NCBI GenBank assembly: GCA_032622095.1
Contig: CP136063.1
Span: 36,614,106-36,678,105 of the forward strand
Direction: 5' to 3'
DNA: 64,000 nucleotides
DNA from: Siphonodentalium dalli
Taxonomy: Eukaryota > Mollusca > Scaphopoda > Gadilida > Siphonodentaliidae
This document shows, piece by piece, positions 1 to 12,101 of this stretch. A program made the translations under genes and the position numbers. Within the stretch, counting starts at the first letter, position 1. Each line of letters opens with the position of its first letter. A model generated the notes under the pieces. That model saw only the letters and a list, made by a program, of their open reading frames with translations, ran no database searches and had not been told where the DNA came from.

Positions 1-300
1 GAATGGAAAAACGGAACAGAACAATGGAACCCTCTATTGAATGTCCTCATAGTAGCGAACATCCGTACCAAATTTCATTGAGATCCCAGCACAACTGTTG
101 AAGTTACGACATGAACAGACCCCAGACAGACCAAAATGCCAACATTTCCAGATAAACAAAGATGAAACACTCTAGAATGGAAAATCCGAACAAAACGATG
201 GAACCCTCTATTTAATGTCCTCATAGTAGTGAACATCCGTACCTAAATTCATTGAGATCCGAGTACTACTGTTCAAGTTATGACATGAACAGACATCGGA
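1..300. repeat. Two direct copies of a dispersed repeat
   Basis: A block beginning GAATGGAAAAAC at position 1 recurs diverged at about 175, giving a period near 174 bp. Both copies carry GGAACCCTCTATT, TCCTCATAGTAG and CATTGAGATCC. The second copy runs into a C homopolymer (about 348-362) followed by a T run. It looks like the edge of an interspersed repeat cut by the window boundary. No coding potential is recognised. Confidence 0.6.
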
Positions 301-479
301 CGGACGTATGGATGGACGCACGGATGGACAGGTGCAAAACAGTATACCCCCCCCCCCCCCCCTTTTTTTTAAAAGGGGTATACAAAATTTCCAAAGTTAT
401 GTTTGAGAAACTTGATCAAATTGACATCTCAGTAAAATTCAAAATACTGACTCTGCCCTAGATTAGCTCTAAATGCAAT

Positions 480-1017
480 GGATTTTCACAAATATTCCAG
501 GATGAGAACCCCCACCCAAACCTTCCTCCGCTCAGGCCTTCAGGTTGTGCCTTTGGCATATCATTGCCCAAAAACAGGTGTCCTCAAAAAATACCTAGAT
601 CCTTCACTGAATGTGAAGGAGAAGGTGGTGTTCTGAAGCCATCATTAAGAGATCGGTACAAGACGGTCACTCCAATATGTGAACAGTGCAGTGGTGCTGG
701 ACTGACTCCAGTTGTCGCCAGACCATATGGGAAATATTAGGATTATCAAAGACTATATTAGTATATAGACTACATGTTGTATTATATATGTAAATATTAA
801 AGCATATGTAAGATTGAATTGGAGTTTATAGTTTCTCTGTCATCTGGGTTAACATGATTGGGGCTTAGAAGTGCATAGTTTGGGTTATTGACAAGTATTA
901 TACAGTTATTTTTAAAGATACTGAAAAAAAAAAGTTAACCAAAAAAAAAGAAGTTAAGCCTACCTACCCACCCTAATATTTTTCAGCACGTTAGCGGAAA
1001 CAAACGTATTTTTATGT
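480..1017. other. Intergenic stretch without recognised gene
   Basis: No exon-like open frame or family motif is seen. A-rich runs lie at about 925-950, followed by a CCTACCTACCCACC block. A similar A-run plus CCTACCTACC word occurs on the minus strand at about 42750-42790, so this may be the edge of a dispersed repeat. Confidence 0.4.
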
Positions 1018-1470
1018 TAGGCCTTAGCACGGGCTACAGGTCGTACCTTTTGTCGGATCATCATAAAATTTGTCATGGATGTTGAAATTGGAATGTAGAT
1101 GGGAACGAGTCATTTTGGGGTCATTCGGCCAAAAAACATGGCCGCCAGCGGCCATCTTTGTTTTCAAAATTCAATCCATTAGCACGGGCCACAGGTCGCA
1201 TTGTTCGCCTGATCATCATGAAATTTGTCATGGATGTTAATATTGACATGTACATATAGATGGGAACGAGTAATTTTGGGGTCATTCGGCCAAAAAACAT
1301 GGCCGCCAGCAGCCATCATGGATGTTAACAATGACATGTAGATGGGAACGAGTCATTTTTGGGTCATTCGGGCAAAAAACATGGCCGCCAGCAGCCATCT
1401 TGGATTTTACTCTTTGTATGACTAAATCCTTTAGCACGGGCTACAGGTCGTACTTTTGTCTGATCATCAT
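1018..1470 (+). repeat. 160-bp satellite, left part of an interrupted array
   Basis: There are nearly three diverged copies of a unit of about 160 bp. Its recognisable blocks in order are TTAGCACGGGCTACAGGTCG, a GATCATCATGAAATTTGTC block, ACATGTAGATGGGAACGAG, GGGGTCATTCGGCC and GCCGCCAGCAGCCATCTTGG. The array is cut inside the GATCATCAT block by the element at 1471-5289 and resumes on its far side at 5290, so it is one older array split by a younger insertion. Confidence 0.85.
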
Positions 1471-4400
1471 CACACTGACCAACCGTTTCCCCGTTGTGGT
1501 GTGCGTTTGGCCGTTGTGGTGTGGCGAAACGCCGTTGTACGGTGTTTTTGGCGAAATTCGCAAGTGGGTAGGAGAGGACTGATCACCAAAATCGGGATGG
1601 GGAGTTAATGTGCATATTTATTACAATGAGACCCCCCACAGTCCTGAAGAAGGATATTATGCCCAACGAATGAGCACTTCCCTGGCTCTCTGTTTGTTTG
1701 TACGGCTGAGAAATAGCCTACACAAAATGCCAGGGTGGGCATTCTGACCATGGTTCCTCGACATGAAAGCCTTATTTGCTCACCCCTGAACACAATTTGA
1801 CACCCTGCTGGTATTCTCCACGTAAGAAAAATTATCCCCGATCATGCTGGTAACGGCCCCAACTCTCCAATGGCCTAAATATTCAATAAAATCCCAATCG
1901 AAGTGGGTCAACAGCAGCGCAAAAATGACAACGCTGTTGTGGTTTTGATGGCAACAACGTTGTGGTCGGGCTGGTTTTTCGATTTTTGGCGATCATCCAG
2001 TATTTTGATGTTTTTGAGACCAGAACAAGGTGTTTCATGCCTATTTCGTATTGTGTATCCAAAATATTACATGTATTATCCGTATAAGCAATGTTTACTC
2101 GTGCATACATGCCATGTAACCTGTCCCCATAAACACGTTATTGTGCTCCAAATTGAACAAGTCATGCATTTTTCACAGCCAGTTATGAGGTGTTATGAAC
2201 TGCCCGTTAATTGTTCATAAATGCGGGACATTAATCTTCATTTTGACTTATATGCTGTATGGTTTTGGTATATTTAGTGTGAATATACGACCGAAAAGTT
2301 GGTTGAAATTCTATATATCAGGTGGACATATATTTCTCATTGTATTCACCCGTGCCATGATATGTAACCTCATAGTGGCCTTCGAGATGATGATTGCTGT
2401 TAAAAATAGTCAGACAGAATACTAAAATACAGAGTTTATGTTATAATAGACTTACATCAATCATATATATATCGCAGATATTACTAGACAATATGGTATT
2501 GTTAAGTTTGTCCGTTTACATGTATGTTGTGTAAATAAAAGTCAAAACGTTACATATCCCGACTTTGTTTTGCATAACAAGGCGTTCAAACTGTACGCGA
2601 TAATAATAACACTGATAGGGAAACTGGTTATAGCCACTAACCCTGACTAACCCTGAACTTAGATGGACATACTTGAGACACACAATTACAACGTAAACGA
2701 CATGTATAGAAATAACAAACAAAACCTACATATTTAGAACTTTGTTTAGTGATGAACCACGAAAAAGGATAGATATTTGATCCCCCAGTGCTCCTATATG
2801 ATACGGACGGTACTTAGGAACAATTCGCGTTATTTCGTATAAAGACACTTACAAAATAACGTGCATCATTTACAATGTAATGACACCGACCACCCTACCC
2901 CAGACCCACCCACACATAAAAGCGAATTTGGGTCATGATCAATAATATTTAACTAAATGTGGTGTGAGAGTTTAGTGTGTAATACTACAAAAAAATAGAA
3001 AAAATAACTTCTTTTGGGTAGAATTATCCTTGCGTTATCTGAAGATATTTCATGTTCCTCATCTCCCCAATTATGATCCTTACCATATATAAGCTCCAGC
3101 AGTGGACCAATGAAGCTATTTCTATTCTATAACAAAACTCAAGAAGCAGACCAGACACATGTTATTATATAGCATACATCAGATTCATAAATTAGAATTT
3201 CGACGGCGATTATAAATTGTAATTCAATTGACTATTTGTCTTTAAAAACAAGCATTCTGATTGGCCGAGAGCGGATAACTTTCGTTTTCGATTCACCGAC
3301 ATCGGCCGCTTCAGCGTACATCAAATCTGAATGTAGCACGGTCAAATTTCATCGGCGCAGAACGAGTAGCGAAGCGAGCACACCAGTGCGTTGTTGTCTA
3401 TAGATTCCGTTCATCGGCCGCTTCAGCGTACATCAAATCTGAATGTAGCACGGTCAAATTTCATCGGCGCAGAACGAGTAGCGAAGCGAGCACACCAGTG
3501 CGTTGTTGTCTATAGATTCCGTTCATCGGCCGCTTCAGCGTACATCAAATCTGAATGTAGCACGGTCAAATTTCATCGGCGCAGAACGAGTAGCGAAGCG
3601 AGCACACCAGTGCGTTGTTGTCTATAGATTCCGTTCATCTGAATGTGGCACACTGTGTGGCACGGTACAATTTCATCAGCGCAGAACGGAGTAGCAAAAC
3701 GAGCCAACCCGCCCCACAGGAAATGGTTACGGAGCAGTGTCCCGAGTAACGCAATGAACAAACCCAATGATTTGTGCACGGTGACAACGGCGAAATGAAA
3801 GTCTCGATTCGTGTCATGAAAATGACTAAATGATACAGTTTTTTTTGCAAATTCCTTGCTAGATTGAATTACAATGGAGATAAACGTACCAAGCCGGCTC
3901 TTTCACAAACTGTTTTCATGTTCGAATCCCAGAATGTACAACTCAACAGGGTATGTTTATCTCCTAAATGTATTAAGAGAACATGATACTCATGAACGTA
4001 ATCATCATATGGCATATATGGAAACTAATATATTTATATGTGTGGCTTTCTTGAAATACCATTGTTGTAAAACTTTTATGAAATAGGGTGAGGGTAGGTT
4101 TTGAGTACGTTTATAATTTTCGTAATCAAATCACCTATTCGCGCCAAATAAACTTGAGTTGGTCAAACAGCAGTATCATGAGTATACAGGATGGGGAACT
4201 TACGTCACAGTCGTCACTTCGTAATCTATAAACCGCTCACTTCGTACATTTTATGTTATATATTTGGTGCATGAGTTGTGGGCTATGTGAGAGAACAAAT
4301 TAATATGTGTGAATTTTACAAATATCAATTAAACGGTTAAGCAGTGTTTGATGTTCAAATTCGGTGCATATTTCGTTCCTATTTTTCATCTAATTTCTTT

Positions 4401-5289
4401 TATAAATTCAAAGTTTTTATCATCTACTCATTATAAAAGATGTAATGAGAAATTATATGCATCATCCACTAGTTTATTCCATCGGACACAGCCCTTATAT
4501 CCGCTTTAAATCAATTTAAAATCAAATCCGCTTTGGTTAGAGATTCAAAATGTGATGTACGCGCGTTCCACGCCGTGGTATAGGCCTACATGTATGTGGG
4601 CAATAATATACCTTGTTTGGAGCACAAAAAACGTGTTTATGGGGACAGGTTACGTGGCATGTATACACGAGTAAACATTGCTTATACAGATAATACAATG
4701 TACATGTAATATTTTGGATACACAATACCTTGTTCTGGTCTCAAAAACATAAAAATACTGCATGATCGCCAAAAATCGAAAAACCAGCAACGCCACAACG
4801 TTGTTGCCATCAAAACCACAACGTCGTTGTCATTTTTTCGCTGCTGTTGATTCACTTCGATTGGGATTTTATTGAATATTTAGGCCACTGGAGAGTTGGG
4901 GCCATTACCAGCATGATTGGGGATAATTGTTCTTACGGCAAGTGGAGAATACCAGCGGGTTGTCAAAATGTGTTCAGGGGTGAGCAAATAGGGTTTTTAT
5001 GTCGAGGAACCATGGTCAAAATGCCCACCCTAGCATTTTGTGTAGGCTATTTCTCAGCCGTACAAACAAATAGAGAGCCAGGGAAGCGCTCATTCGTTGG
5101 GTATAATATCCTTCTTCAGGGATGTTGGGGGTCTCATTATAATAAATATGCACATTAACTCTCCATCCCGATTTTGGTGGTCAGCCCATCTACCCGCTTG
5201 CGAATTACGCCAAAAACACCGTACAACGGCGTTTCGCCACACCACAACGGCCAAACGCACATCACAACGGGGAAACGGTTGTCAGTGTG
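1471..5289. mobile_element. 3.8-kb DNA element with about 680-bp inverted terminal repeats
   Basis: The left terminus CACACTGACCAACCG and the right terminus (reverse complement CACACTGACAACCG) begin inverted repeats that can be followed to about 2163 on the left and back to about 4612 on the right. They are flanked by ATCAT at 1466-1470 and 5290-5294. The flanks together restore the host satellite word GATCATCATAAAATTT, so a 5-bp target duplication is well supported. The arms contain iterated CCGTTGTGG words. The 2.4-kb interior has a 112-bp tandem array and no recognised transposase, so the element looks non-autonomous. A matching open frame occurs in both arms (minus 1605-1793, plus 4847-5158); this is a consequence of the inverted duplication and not evidence of a protein. 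Superfamily is unassigned; the CACnnTG end plus 5-bp duplication recalls Transib-type elements. Confidence 0.8.
3301..3640. repeat. 112-bp tandem repeat, three copies
   Basis: Units beginning ATCGGCCGCTTCAGCG start at 3301, 3413 and 3525, an exact 112-bp period, and the copies are nearly identical. A diverged partial unit continues to about 3720 (CAGCGCAGAACG). The array lies in the interior of the long-inverted-repeat element and is absent from its arms. Open frames across it only reflect the repeat. Confidence 0.9.
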
Positions 5290-5965
5290 ATCATAAAATT
5301 TGTCATGGATGTTAACAATGACATGTAGATGGGAACCAGTCATCTTGGGGTCGTTCGGCCAAAAAACATGACCGTCAGCAGCCATTTGGATTTTACTCTT
5401 TGTATGACTAAATCCTTTAGCATGGGCTACATGTCGTACCTTTAGTCTGATCATCATGAAATTTGTCATGGCTGTTGAAATTGGAATGTAGATGGGAACG
5501 AGTCATTTTGGGGTCATTCGGACAAAAAACATGGCCGCCAGCGCCCCAGCGGCCATCTTGGATTTCAAAATTCAATCCATTAGCAAGGGCTACAGGTCGT
5601 ACTGTTCATCTGATCATTATGAAATTTGTCATGGATGTTAATATTGACATGTAGATGGGAACAAGTAATTTTGGGGTCATTCGGCCAAAAACATAGCTGC
5701 CAGCAGCCATCTTGGATTTTACTCTTTGCATGACTAAATCCTTTGGCACGGGCTACAGGTCTTACCTTTGGTCGGATCATTATGAAATTTGTCTTGACTT
5801 TTGACATTGACATGTAGATGGGAACAAGTAATTTTGGGGTCATTCGGGCATTAAAACATGGCTGCCAGCGGCCATCTTGGATTCTACTCTTTGCATGACT
5901 AAAGCTATCAAATGTTTTAGAATTTTTGGAAAACATAGCCGCCAGCAACAATCTTAGATTTTACT
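5290..5965 (+). repeat. 160-bp satellite, right part of the interrupted array
   Basis: About four units of the same family as 1018-1470, starting in mid-unit at ATCATAAAATTTGTC. Together with the left part it marks the insertion site of the 1471-5289 element. Past 5965 only a short fragment follows, ending near 6110 with AGTTGAGCTACAGTGTC, a word that also closes the array at about 17905. Confidence 0.85.
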
Positions 5966-6738
5966 TTTATATACATGTATATATATACATGTATCTCTTC
6001 ATGTTGATAAACTAGTATTAGACATTCAACTTTCCACATTCCTAATCACTCCATCGACAGTAACACATTAAATTATTCCCTTTCCAAGTTGAGCTACAGT
6101 GTCATTGACACTTTCATTTTGTTTGGCCGTACCTGATTGGATAAAGCGAACAGCTTCACTCGGAGATGACAATTTGTGAAATGTATTGCGAACGTCATTC
6201 AGAGAAGACAAGTATGGAAGCACGATTCACAGCCCTACTTTAAAATTTGGAAGCCCCTCGCATAACATTACAGTTATACAATTATGGTTGTCCATTTGTC
6301 TTTCCATACATTCCAACTGATAGATTTTACATTGAAATCCCATTAAGAACGTACCATTAATCCCCGGCATAAACGCAACTAATCATATTATAGCTTACAA
6401 ATGATGTTTGCGAACACAGTTGCGAACTGGACTTCCTTAAATTAAAAGATTTTCATTTGATCAACAGATTTTGATGATTCTTTCTTACCGTTTCTAATGG
6501 TAAATTATTAAAAACAGATTGATTTTGAATCGTGTAAAAGGTATTAAAGCCATGGTGAGTCATGAGTTTTTCGCTTCTTTGTAGACGTGATAGTGAAACA
6601 CAAAGTTCTAATGACAGAAAATTTGAAATGTGCTCCTTTTGCGGTAATCAATGGAGGTGTGTTAATCACATTAATATCATACGGTAGCTCAATTGGGCTA
6701 CAGTAGATAAAACGAGCTACATGTACCAGTACATAGGA
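5966..6738. other. No gene recognised
   Basis: AT-rich non-coding sequence. The only recognisable piece is AGTTGAGCTACAGTGTCATTG at about 6084-6110, the same element-end word seen at about 17905-17930. Confidence 0.4.
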
Positions 6739-7125
6739 TTTCAATATTCAATCCATTAGCACGGGCTAAAGGTCATACTTTTCATCTGATCATCATGAAA
6801 TTTGTCTTGGATGTTAATATTGACATGTTAGGTGTAGATGGCAACGAGTAATTTTGGGGTCATTCGGCATAAAAACATGGCTGCCAGCAGCCATTTTGAT
6901 TTACTCTTTCCATGACTAAATTTTTTGGCACAGGCCACAGGTTGTACCTTTGGTTGTATCTTTATGAAATTTGTCATGGCTGTTGACATTGACATGTAGA
7001 TGGGAGCTAGTCATTTTGGGGTCATTTGGAAAAAAAATATGGCCGCCAGCAGCCATCTTGGATTTTAAAATTCATTCCATTAGCACAGACTACAGGCTGG
7101 AGCGTTCGTCTGATCACTGAGTCTT
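6739..7125 (+). repeat. 160-bp satellite, two to three units
   Basis: Units carry TTAGCACGGGCTA, GATCATCATGAAATTTGTC and CCAGCAGCCATCTTGG and are more diverged than those at 5.3-5.9 kb. The array stops abruptly at about 7120 after a GTCTGATCA block. Confidence 0.8.
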
Positions 7126-7800
7126 GTGTTAATTTATTCCATTGATTGACAATTTCGGGGGTAAAAAGAATATTGGTAATTGTCGGATGTTGTGCCTATC
7201 TGGATGAAGTTTGCTTTGTTTACAGAGGATCGTGTGGTTTTGGATTTTGGGATGAGTACATTATTTGAATCAGAAAAGACGAGATTGTTATTAATTTTGT
7301 AAAAGAAATAAATTTGTCGTTTTGTACCATGTCTCATATCATGTTGGAAATGTGGAAAATGGCAACATACATGTATTAAAAGTTTTTTATATATACGGAA
7401 CTTAGATAGAATGGACTGCTATTTTCTTGAAAATAAGAACACGCAGGTTCTCAATCCGATTTGATGTTCCCATATCCTCAGATTCCAACAACATGTTTTG
7501 AAATGCCGCTTCAGTTATCAGAATCGATTATTTGTCCAAAAATAATGCCAACCACAGTCAACTATATTATTAAATTGCCCAAAACCTGTTATCAATATTT
7601 TGTTCAATGAAATGAAAAAGCGACTTGATTTTAGAGTTATCCAGCTTCATCCGCAATTTGGTCCGAGAACGTCTTCTCAACCTTTACTGGGCCACTCAAA
7701 ATTATTGGTCAATATCTGGTCACTCTGAGCTTTGACGGGTGGGTTCCTCGACTCAAATCCGATATTTTTACCCCGAAGTCTAGAAAATAGTGATTTGCGT
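7126..7800. repeat. Non-coding; one diverged dispersed copy
   Basis: No gene recognised. About 7440-7580 resembles 31560-31720: both share ATCCGATT-GATG, CAGATTCCAACAAC, ATCAGAATTGATTATT-like and CACTGTCAACTA-like words in the same order, so this is an old dispersed repeat pair. Confidence 0.5.
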
Positions 7801-7803
7801 GCG

Positions 7804-8434
7804 TTCAGTGCCAAGTCCGATTTTTGTATCAACCCATATTTCCTTGATCATTTTTCAAATTTATTGATTATAATAATGTGATACATTGATGGAAAGAGCT
7901 CTAAGAGCTTTCAGTGCCAAGTCCGATTTTTGTATCAACCCATATTTCCTTGATCATTTTTCAAATTTATTGATTATAATAATGTGATACATTGATGGAA
8001 AGAGCTCTAAGAGCTTTCAGTGCCAAGTCCGATTTTTGTATCAACCCATATTTCCTTGATCATTTTTCAAATTTATTGATTATAATAATGTGATACATTG
8101 ATGGAAAGAGCTCTAAGAGCTTTCAGTGCCAAGTCCGATTTTTGTATCAACCCATATTTCCTTGATCATTTTTCAAATTTATTGATTATAATAATGTGAT
8201 ACATTGATGGAAAGAGCTCTCAGAGCTTTCAGTGCCAAGTCCGATTTTTGTATCAACCCATATTTCCTTGATCATTTTTCAAATTTATTGATTATAATAA
8301 TGTGATACATTAATGGAAAGAGCTCTTAGAGCTCTTTCCATCAATGTATCACATTATTATAATCAATAAATTTGAAAAATGATCAAGGAAATATGGGTTG
8401 ATACAAAAATCGGACTTGGCACTGAAAGGGTTAA
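7804..8434. mobile_element. MITE terminal repeat amplified into a 106-bp tandem array
   Basis: Five direct copies of a 106-bp unit (CAGTGCCAAGTCCGATTTTT through GATGGAAAGAGCTC) run from about 7804 to 8330. One inverted copy follows and ends CACTGAAAGGG-TTAA at 8431-8434. The same unit forms the two arms of the complete MITE at 12583-12847. The array is that piggyBac-like MITE with one arm tandemly multiplied. The left TTAA/CCCTTT end is not seen. Confidence 0.85.
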
Positions 8435-8538
8435 TTCGGATTATGCATCTTTAAAGTATAATTATTCATGTGTGAAAGACCTTATGAGCAAGACTTGAAA
8501 AAGTGTGCCTGTTATTTGCAGAATGAGGTCCCCAGAGG

Positions 8539-8725
8539 ATGAATATAGTGATGCTACCCCGCATAGCAGGCTAGCATCACCAAATTCACCCTCTGGGGAC
8601 CTCATTCTGCTTACACCTCAGCAGAATGAGGTTCCCAGAGGGTGAATTTGGTGATGCTAACCCGCTGTGTGGGATAGCATCACTAAATTCACCCTCTGGG
8701 CCAGTCTGGGAACCTCATTCTGCAA
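8539..8725. mobile_element. Two palindromic foldback units
   Basis: Two consecutive inverted repeats with arms reading GCAGAATGAGGTCCCCAGAG and a loop containing the GATGCTA/TAGCATC words. The second ends CCTCATTCTGC. Related copies lie near 40230-40580 and 48750-49700, so this is a dispersed hairpin family. Confidence 0.8.
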
Positions 8726-8846
8726 ATGACAGACTCTATTTCAAGGCTTGTTATGGAATGAGGTGAAAGACCTTATGAGATGTGCTTACGAGTGTGAATA
8801 CTAATCTCGCTGACATATTCATTGTTATGGACTGCTAGATCACGCC

Positions 8847-9335
8847 ATAAATCTCTGGTTAACGCCCATAGAGATCATATTCCACCAGTACAAAATCTTG
8901 CAATTTTTTAAAGTTTTGACAGGGAAACTTATAAAGTCGAAAAAATAATGCGGGGAATGCATTTCTTGGTTATTATATTTTCCTTAATAATGTACTTCAC
9001 TGTTGGTGAAGGTCCCAACTCGGATGTTTCATAATTAAAATAAATTTATGAGCAATTTTGCATTGCGTCGCTTACAATTATAGAATTTTCCTGGTTAATT
9101 AATTCATTGTTTATTGCGATTTCGGCTCACATACATGTATACCACGGAAAAGCATGCAATTTTGAATTGGGGCATTTACCTACAGTATAGTTCATTATTA
9201 AAGAACAGATAATAACTAAGAAATATCTTCCCCATGTTATTTTTCAACTTTATAATGTTCCCTGTCAAAACTTCAAAAAGTTCCAAGGTTTTGTGCCAGT
9301 GGAATATGATCTCTACGGCATTAGCCAGAGTCTTG
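8847..9335. mobile_element. Element with about 120-bp imperfect inverted repeats
   Basis: The left arm (ATAGAGATCATATTCCACCA, then GTTTTGACAGGGAA) is mirrored on the right by TTCCCTGTCAAAAC and GGAATATGATCTCTACGGC. The arms are about 85% similar by eye over roughly 120 bp. No open frame of note lies between them. Class is unknown. Confidence 0.65.
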
Positions 9336-9596
9336 ATGGCGTTCGCTTGATATTTTCACAAAGAATCGCCTCAAGTGAAGTTCTTCACTTTATCCAATCA
9401 GGAAAGACGCATCAGTTGAATGTTCGTGACCTCAAAATTATACCACTTGTGAATACAAATGCGGAACTTTCTCATTGTTCTCACAAAATCTGATATTTTC
9501 ACAAAACATGCCTATACATGTACATGTAGATCTTAAGAGGAAGTGGTACAATTTCAGAAATGGGGACCGGTTGAAATCAATGTATTTTTGGTTTAA

Positions 9597-9998
9597 CCCT
9601 TTACCCAACAGAAGGGCCCTGTGCCAATGCATTCTCTTATATATGCGAGTCAACCATAGGTCGCCTCGCATATATAAGAGAATGCATTGGCTTAGCATAT
9701 TTAAAATTATAAAATTGTTAAAGAATGTAAGAAAAAATGGTAAAAAGTGTTAAATTTTTTTTTTTTTTAGGCCAATGCATTCTCTTATATATGCGAGGCG
9801 ACCTATGGTCGACTCGCATATATAAGAAAATGCATTGGCACAGGGCATAACTGTAACCATCACAATGTGGTCAATGAACCGGTTCCAATGATATCCATTT
9901 TTGTATGGTTCTATTGAGACAGACCGAAGATATTTTAGGCTGTTGAAGCTTTATTTGGCCGGTTTTGGCCGGTTTTGGCCGGTTTGTTGGGTAAAGGG
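9597..9998. mobile_element. piggyBac-like MITE (CCCTTTACCCAACA ends)
   Basis: TTAA flanks both ends (9593-9596 and 9999-10002). The terminal inverted repeat is CCCTTTACCCAACA / TGTTGGGTAAAGGG. TTAA duplication with a CCC start is the piggyBac hallmark. Inside are two copies of a palindrome of about 70 bp (TGCCAATGCATTCTC to its complement), and near the right end three TTGGCCGGTT iterations. It encodes no transposase. Related copies: 13951-14325 in reverse orientation and a truncated one at 38232. Confidence 0.85.
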
Positions 9999-10002
9999 TT
10001 AA

Positions 10003-11446
10003 ATGACCAAAAAATTAAAAATATGTTTGTTCATAGACATACTACAATAATCCAAGATTAAGTATAATCTGATAAGTAATATATTTGTCATTCTTAAAAA
10101 GATGCATTTGAACGTCAAAACAAGACAAAAAGTTTGAGATGAAAATACTCACTGGTAAGAATATCAAATAGCCAACAGGAGGTATCAACAACATGTAGCT
10201 AATACTACCATGCAGTGACAACGCGTAGCGGATTTCCTAGTTTCAAACCTAAAACTCCAGAAATTTGAACTTAATATATGTAATTTAATGTAAACAAACC
10301 ACCCAAAAAGACATCCATTTGCAAGAACTATTTCAGAAAACTATGGAGCACCACTTTACTATCAATAATACATGTATACAAAAATGTACAGTCCAAAATA
10401 TCATGCACAGCGAAATAGCTTTTCATACTTCCTGTTTACCTTTCATCATGAGTTTCGATTTCGGTAGGAAACAAACAAGATATTCACTTTTCAATCTTCA
10501 GCTGGATGTGTCGATCAAAGACGCGATCGCCAATAACTTTCTGATGTATCTAACACACACGTATATACTATGTTTTATCAATATATTGATTCCTTACCAT
10601 TCAAACGTTGAAAATTTATTAGCTTGAAGTTTATTTAGCGGGGAGAATTCATCAGGTAGGCGGAAGTCACCGAACAACCACGTTAAATCTAAATACGCCA
10701 AATTTCAATCACACGGTCGATATTTTAAACCATACAAGAAATATGTCAGATATAAACATTTAATAATGATGAGGTGTAGTTTTTCTGCCATATGGTGTAA
10801 GTATTTGACATTAACATTACGTATTATGTGATATTATTACTCATTATCGTATATATTCCGAACTATTTTGGCGGAGTGATATGTTTATTGCATAGCTTGT
10901 TACTGTTTACATCGAAATTCCTTCCAGAGTTTTCGTAAAACTTGATGCCTACTGTAAGTAATCGATGGCGCGATCACTTATGAAAACAATACAGTGTTAC
11001 TCAACAAACGATTATTCAGTTGTGTTATGGACCATGTGTTGTCATAACAACCGGTTCGTTTTATTTTCAACATCGTAAAATAAGCACATTTCTCAACACA
11101 GGAACGATAACTCCACCAATGGCTGACAGAATTTCTCCAATTTCTGTTGCTCGTAAAGTTTTTTGATGAGAATGAGAAACAGACATAAGTGACAGTGAAG
11201 AATGAGTATACATGTAGATTGGTGAAAGATTTTTATAAAAGGATTTTAGGAAAGGATTGTTTCTTTGTACCGGTAGACTTGATAGTGGGACCCAACTAAC
11301 GAAAGTCAATTGCTATCTCTCTTTTTCGTCAAGTGTTTAGTTTTGTTTTCAAATTTTACATATGGGTTACTCATTACGGCCCTTTGAAATTACCACTGGT
11401 GTATTTTGCCACACCCCAGTGAAGGTCTTGTTTTCTCATGTTACAG
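10003..11446. other. Non-coding region upstream of the nuclease exon
   Basis: No family motif is seen in the open frames here. It should contain the promoter or earlier exon(s) of the downstream gene. Neither can be fixed from sequence alone because a splice acceptor-like tract precedes the first recognised exon. Confidence 0.35.
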
Positions 11447-11841
11447 GTAATATGTCAAAGATTTTCCACAGTGTCCCATGTGAGCGTAGGCTGGCATCAT
11501 TACAGAGGTTGATTGAGCGTCACTGCAGAATTATGTCATCTGGTTGTCATTTATGGACTGGTAGGAATCGAAAGGGATATGGGAATTTGACTGTGAGATG
11601 GTATGGCAAAGAACACGGTGCTGTTGCAGCTCATCGACTTGCCTACTTTATTCATCATCGAGTACCATTGATGCCGTCAGAGAAGATTGCTCATCTATGC
11701 CACAACAAGGACTGTGTCAACCCGACTCATATGTCTCTTGAGCCAGATAAAGTAAATAAAAAACGCAGAGACTGTCTTGTCAACATGGCGTGCAATGGCC
11801 ACGATGGGTATCGGTCATGCATGTTATGGTTATATCGGCAG
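11447..11841 (+). CDS. Exon 1: I-PpoI-like His-Me finger nuclease domain
   Basis: The exon is bounded by a pyrimidine-rich acceptor (TTTTCTCATGTTACAG, ending 11446) and a donor CAG|GTAAGA at 11842. From the ATG at 11452 it encodes 130 residues; an earlier in-frame ATG at 11362 lies before the acceptor. The fold signature is an I-PpoI-like zinc-loop nuclease: CHLWTG (Cys32), AHRLAY (60-65), AHLCHNKDCVNPTH (His81, Cys83, Cys88, His93), VNKKRR (Asn102), then Cys108, Cys114, His117, Cys123. In I-PpoI, from established knowledge, His98 is the general base, Asn119 holds the metal, and Cys100/Cys105/His110/Cys125 are zinc ligands. The spacings His98-C100-C105-H110-N119-C125 (2,5,5,9,6) are matched exactly here. 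The domain should therefore cut DNA, by inference. Exon end phase is 0, matching the next exon. It could instead be a degraded mobile homing-type gene, but no stop or missing key residue is seen. Confidence 0.8.
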
Positions 11842-12101
11842 GTAAGATACATATATATACATATATATCTGATAAACACCATTGTATATGTATATGATAA
11901 ATTAAACAGCAAAAAGCACCGATATATTTTGTCGAGTTTATAACCTTTGATACTGCGAGCATTCAATTCATAGTAAGACATAATTTTATCCCCAAAATAT
12001 TTAGGTTTCAATTTGGTGGATATATGTCTTTTTTCTGCTCATGTATCACTGCTCTTTACAGTCATTCTGTGACTGGCCTTGTGAATGACATAGAGCAATT
12101 A

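Noticed and set aside
3391-3694. Small proteins on the 112-bp repeat
   Set aside because: Two overlapping identical frames arise from the tandem repeat itself; no independent coding evidence.
4847-5158. 103-codon frame as transposase of the long-inverted-repeat element
   Set aside because: Its partner lies in the opposite arm in mirrored form, has no domain motif, and is explained by the inverted duplication.
11362-11446. Upstream ATG at 11362 as the true start of the nuclease gene
   Set aside because: The stretch between 11362 and 11446 ends in a pyrimidine tract and AG that look like an acceptor, and the nuclease-like sequence begins after it. Kept as possible but not chosen.
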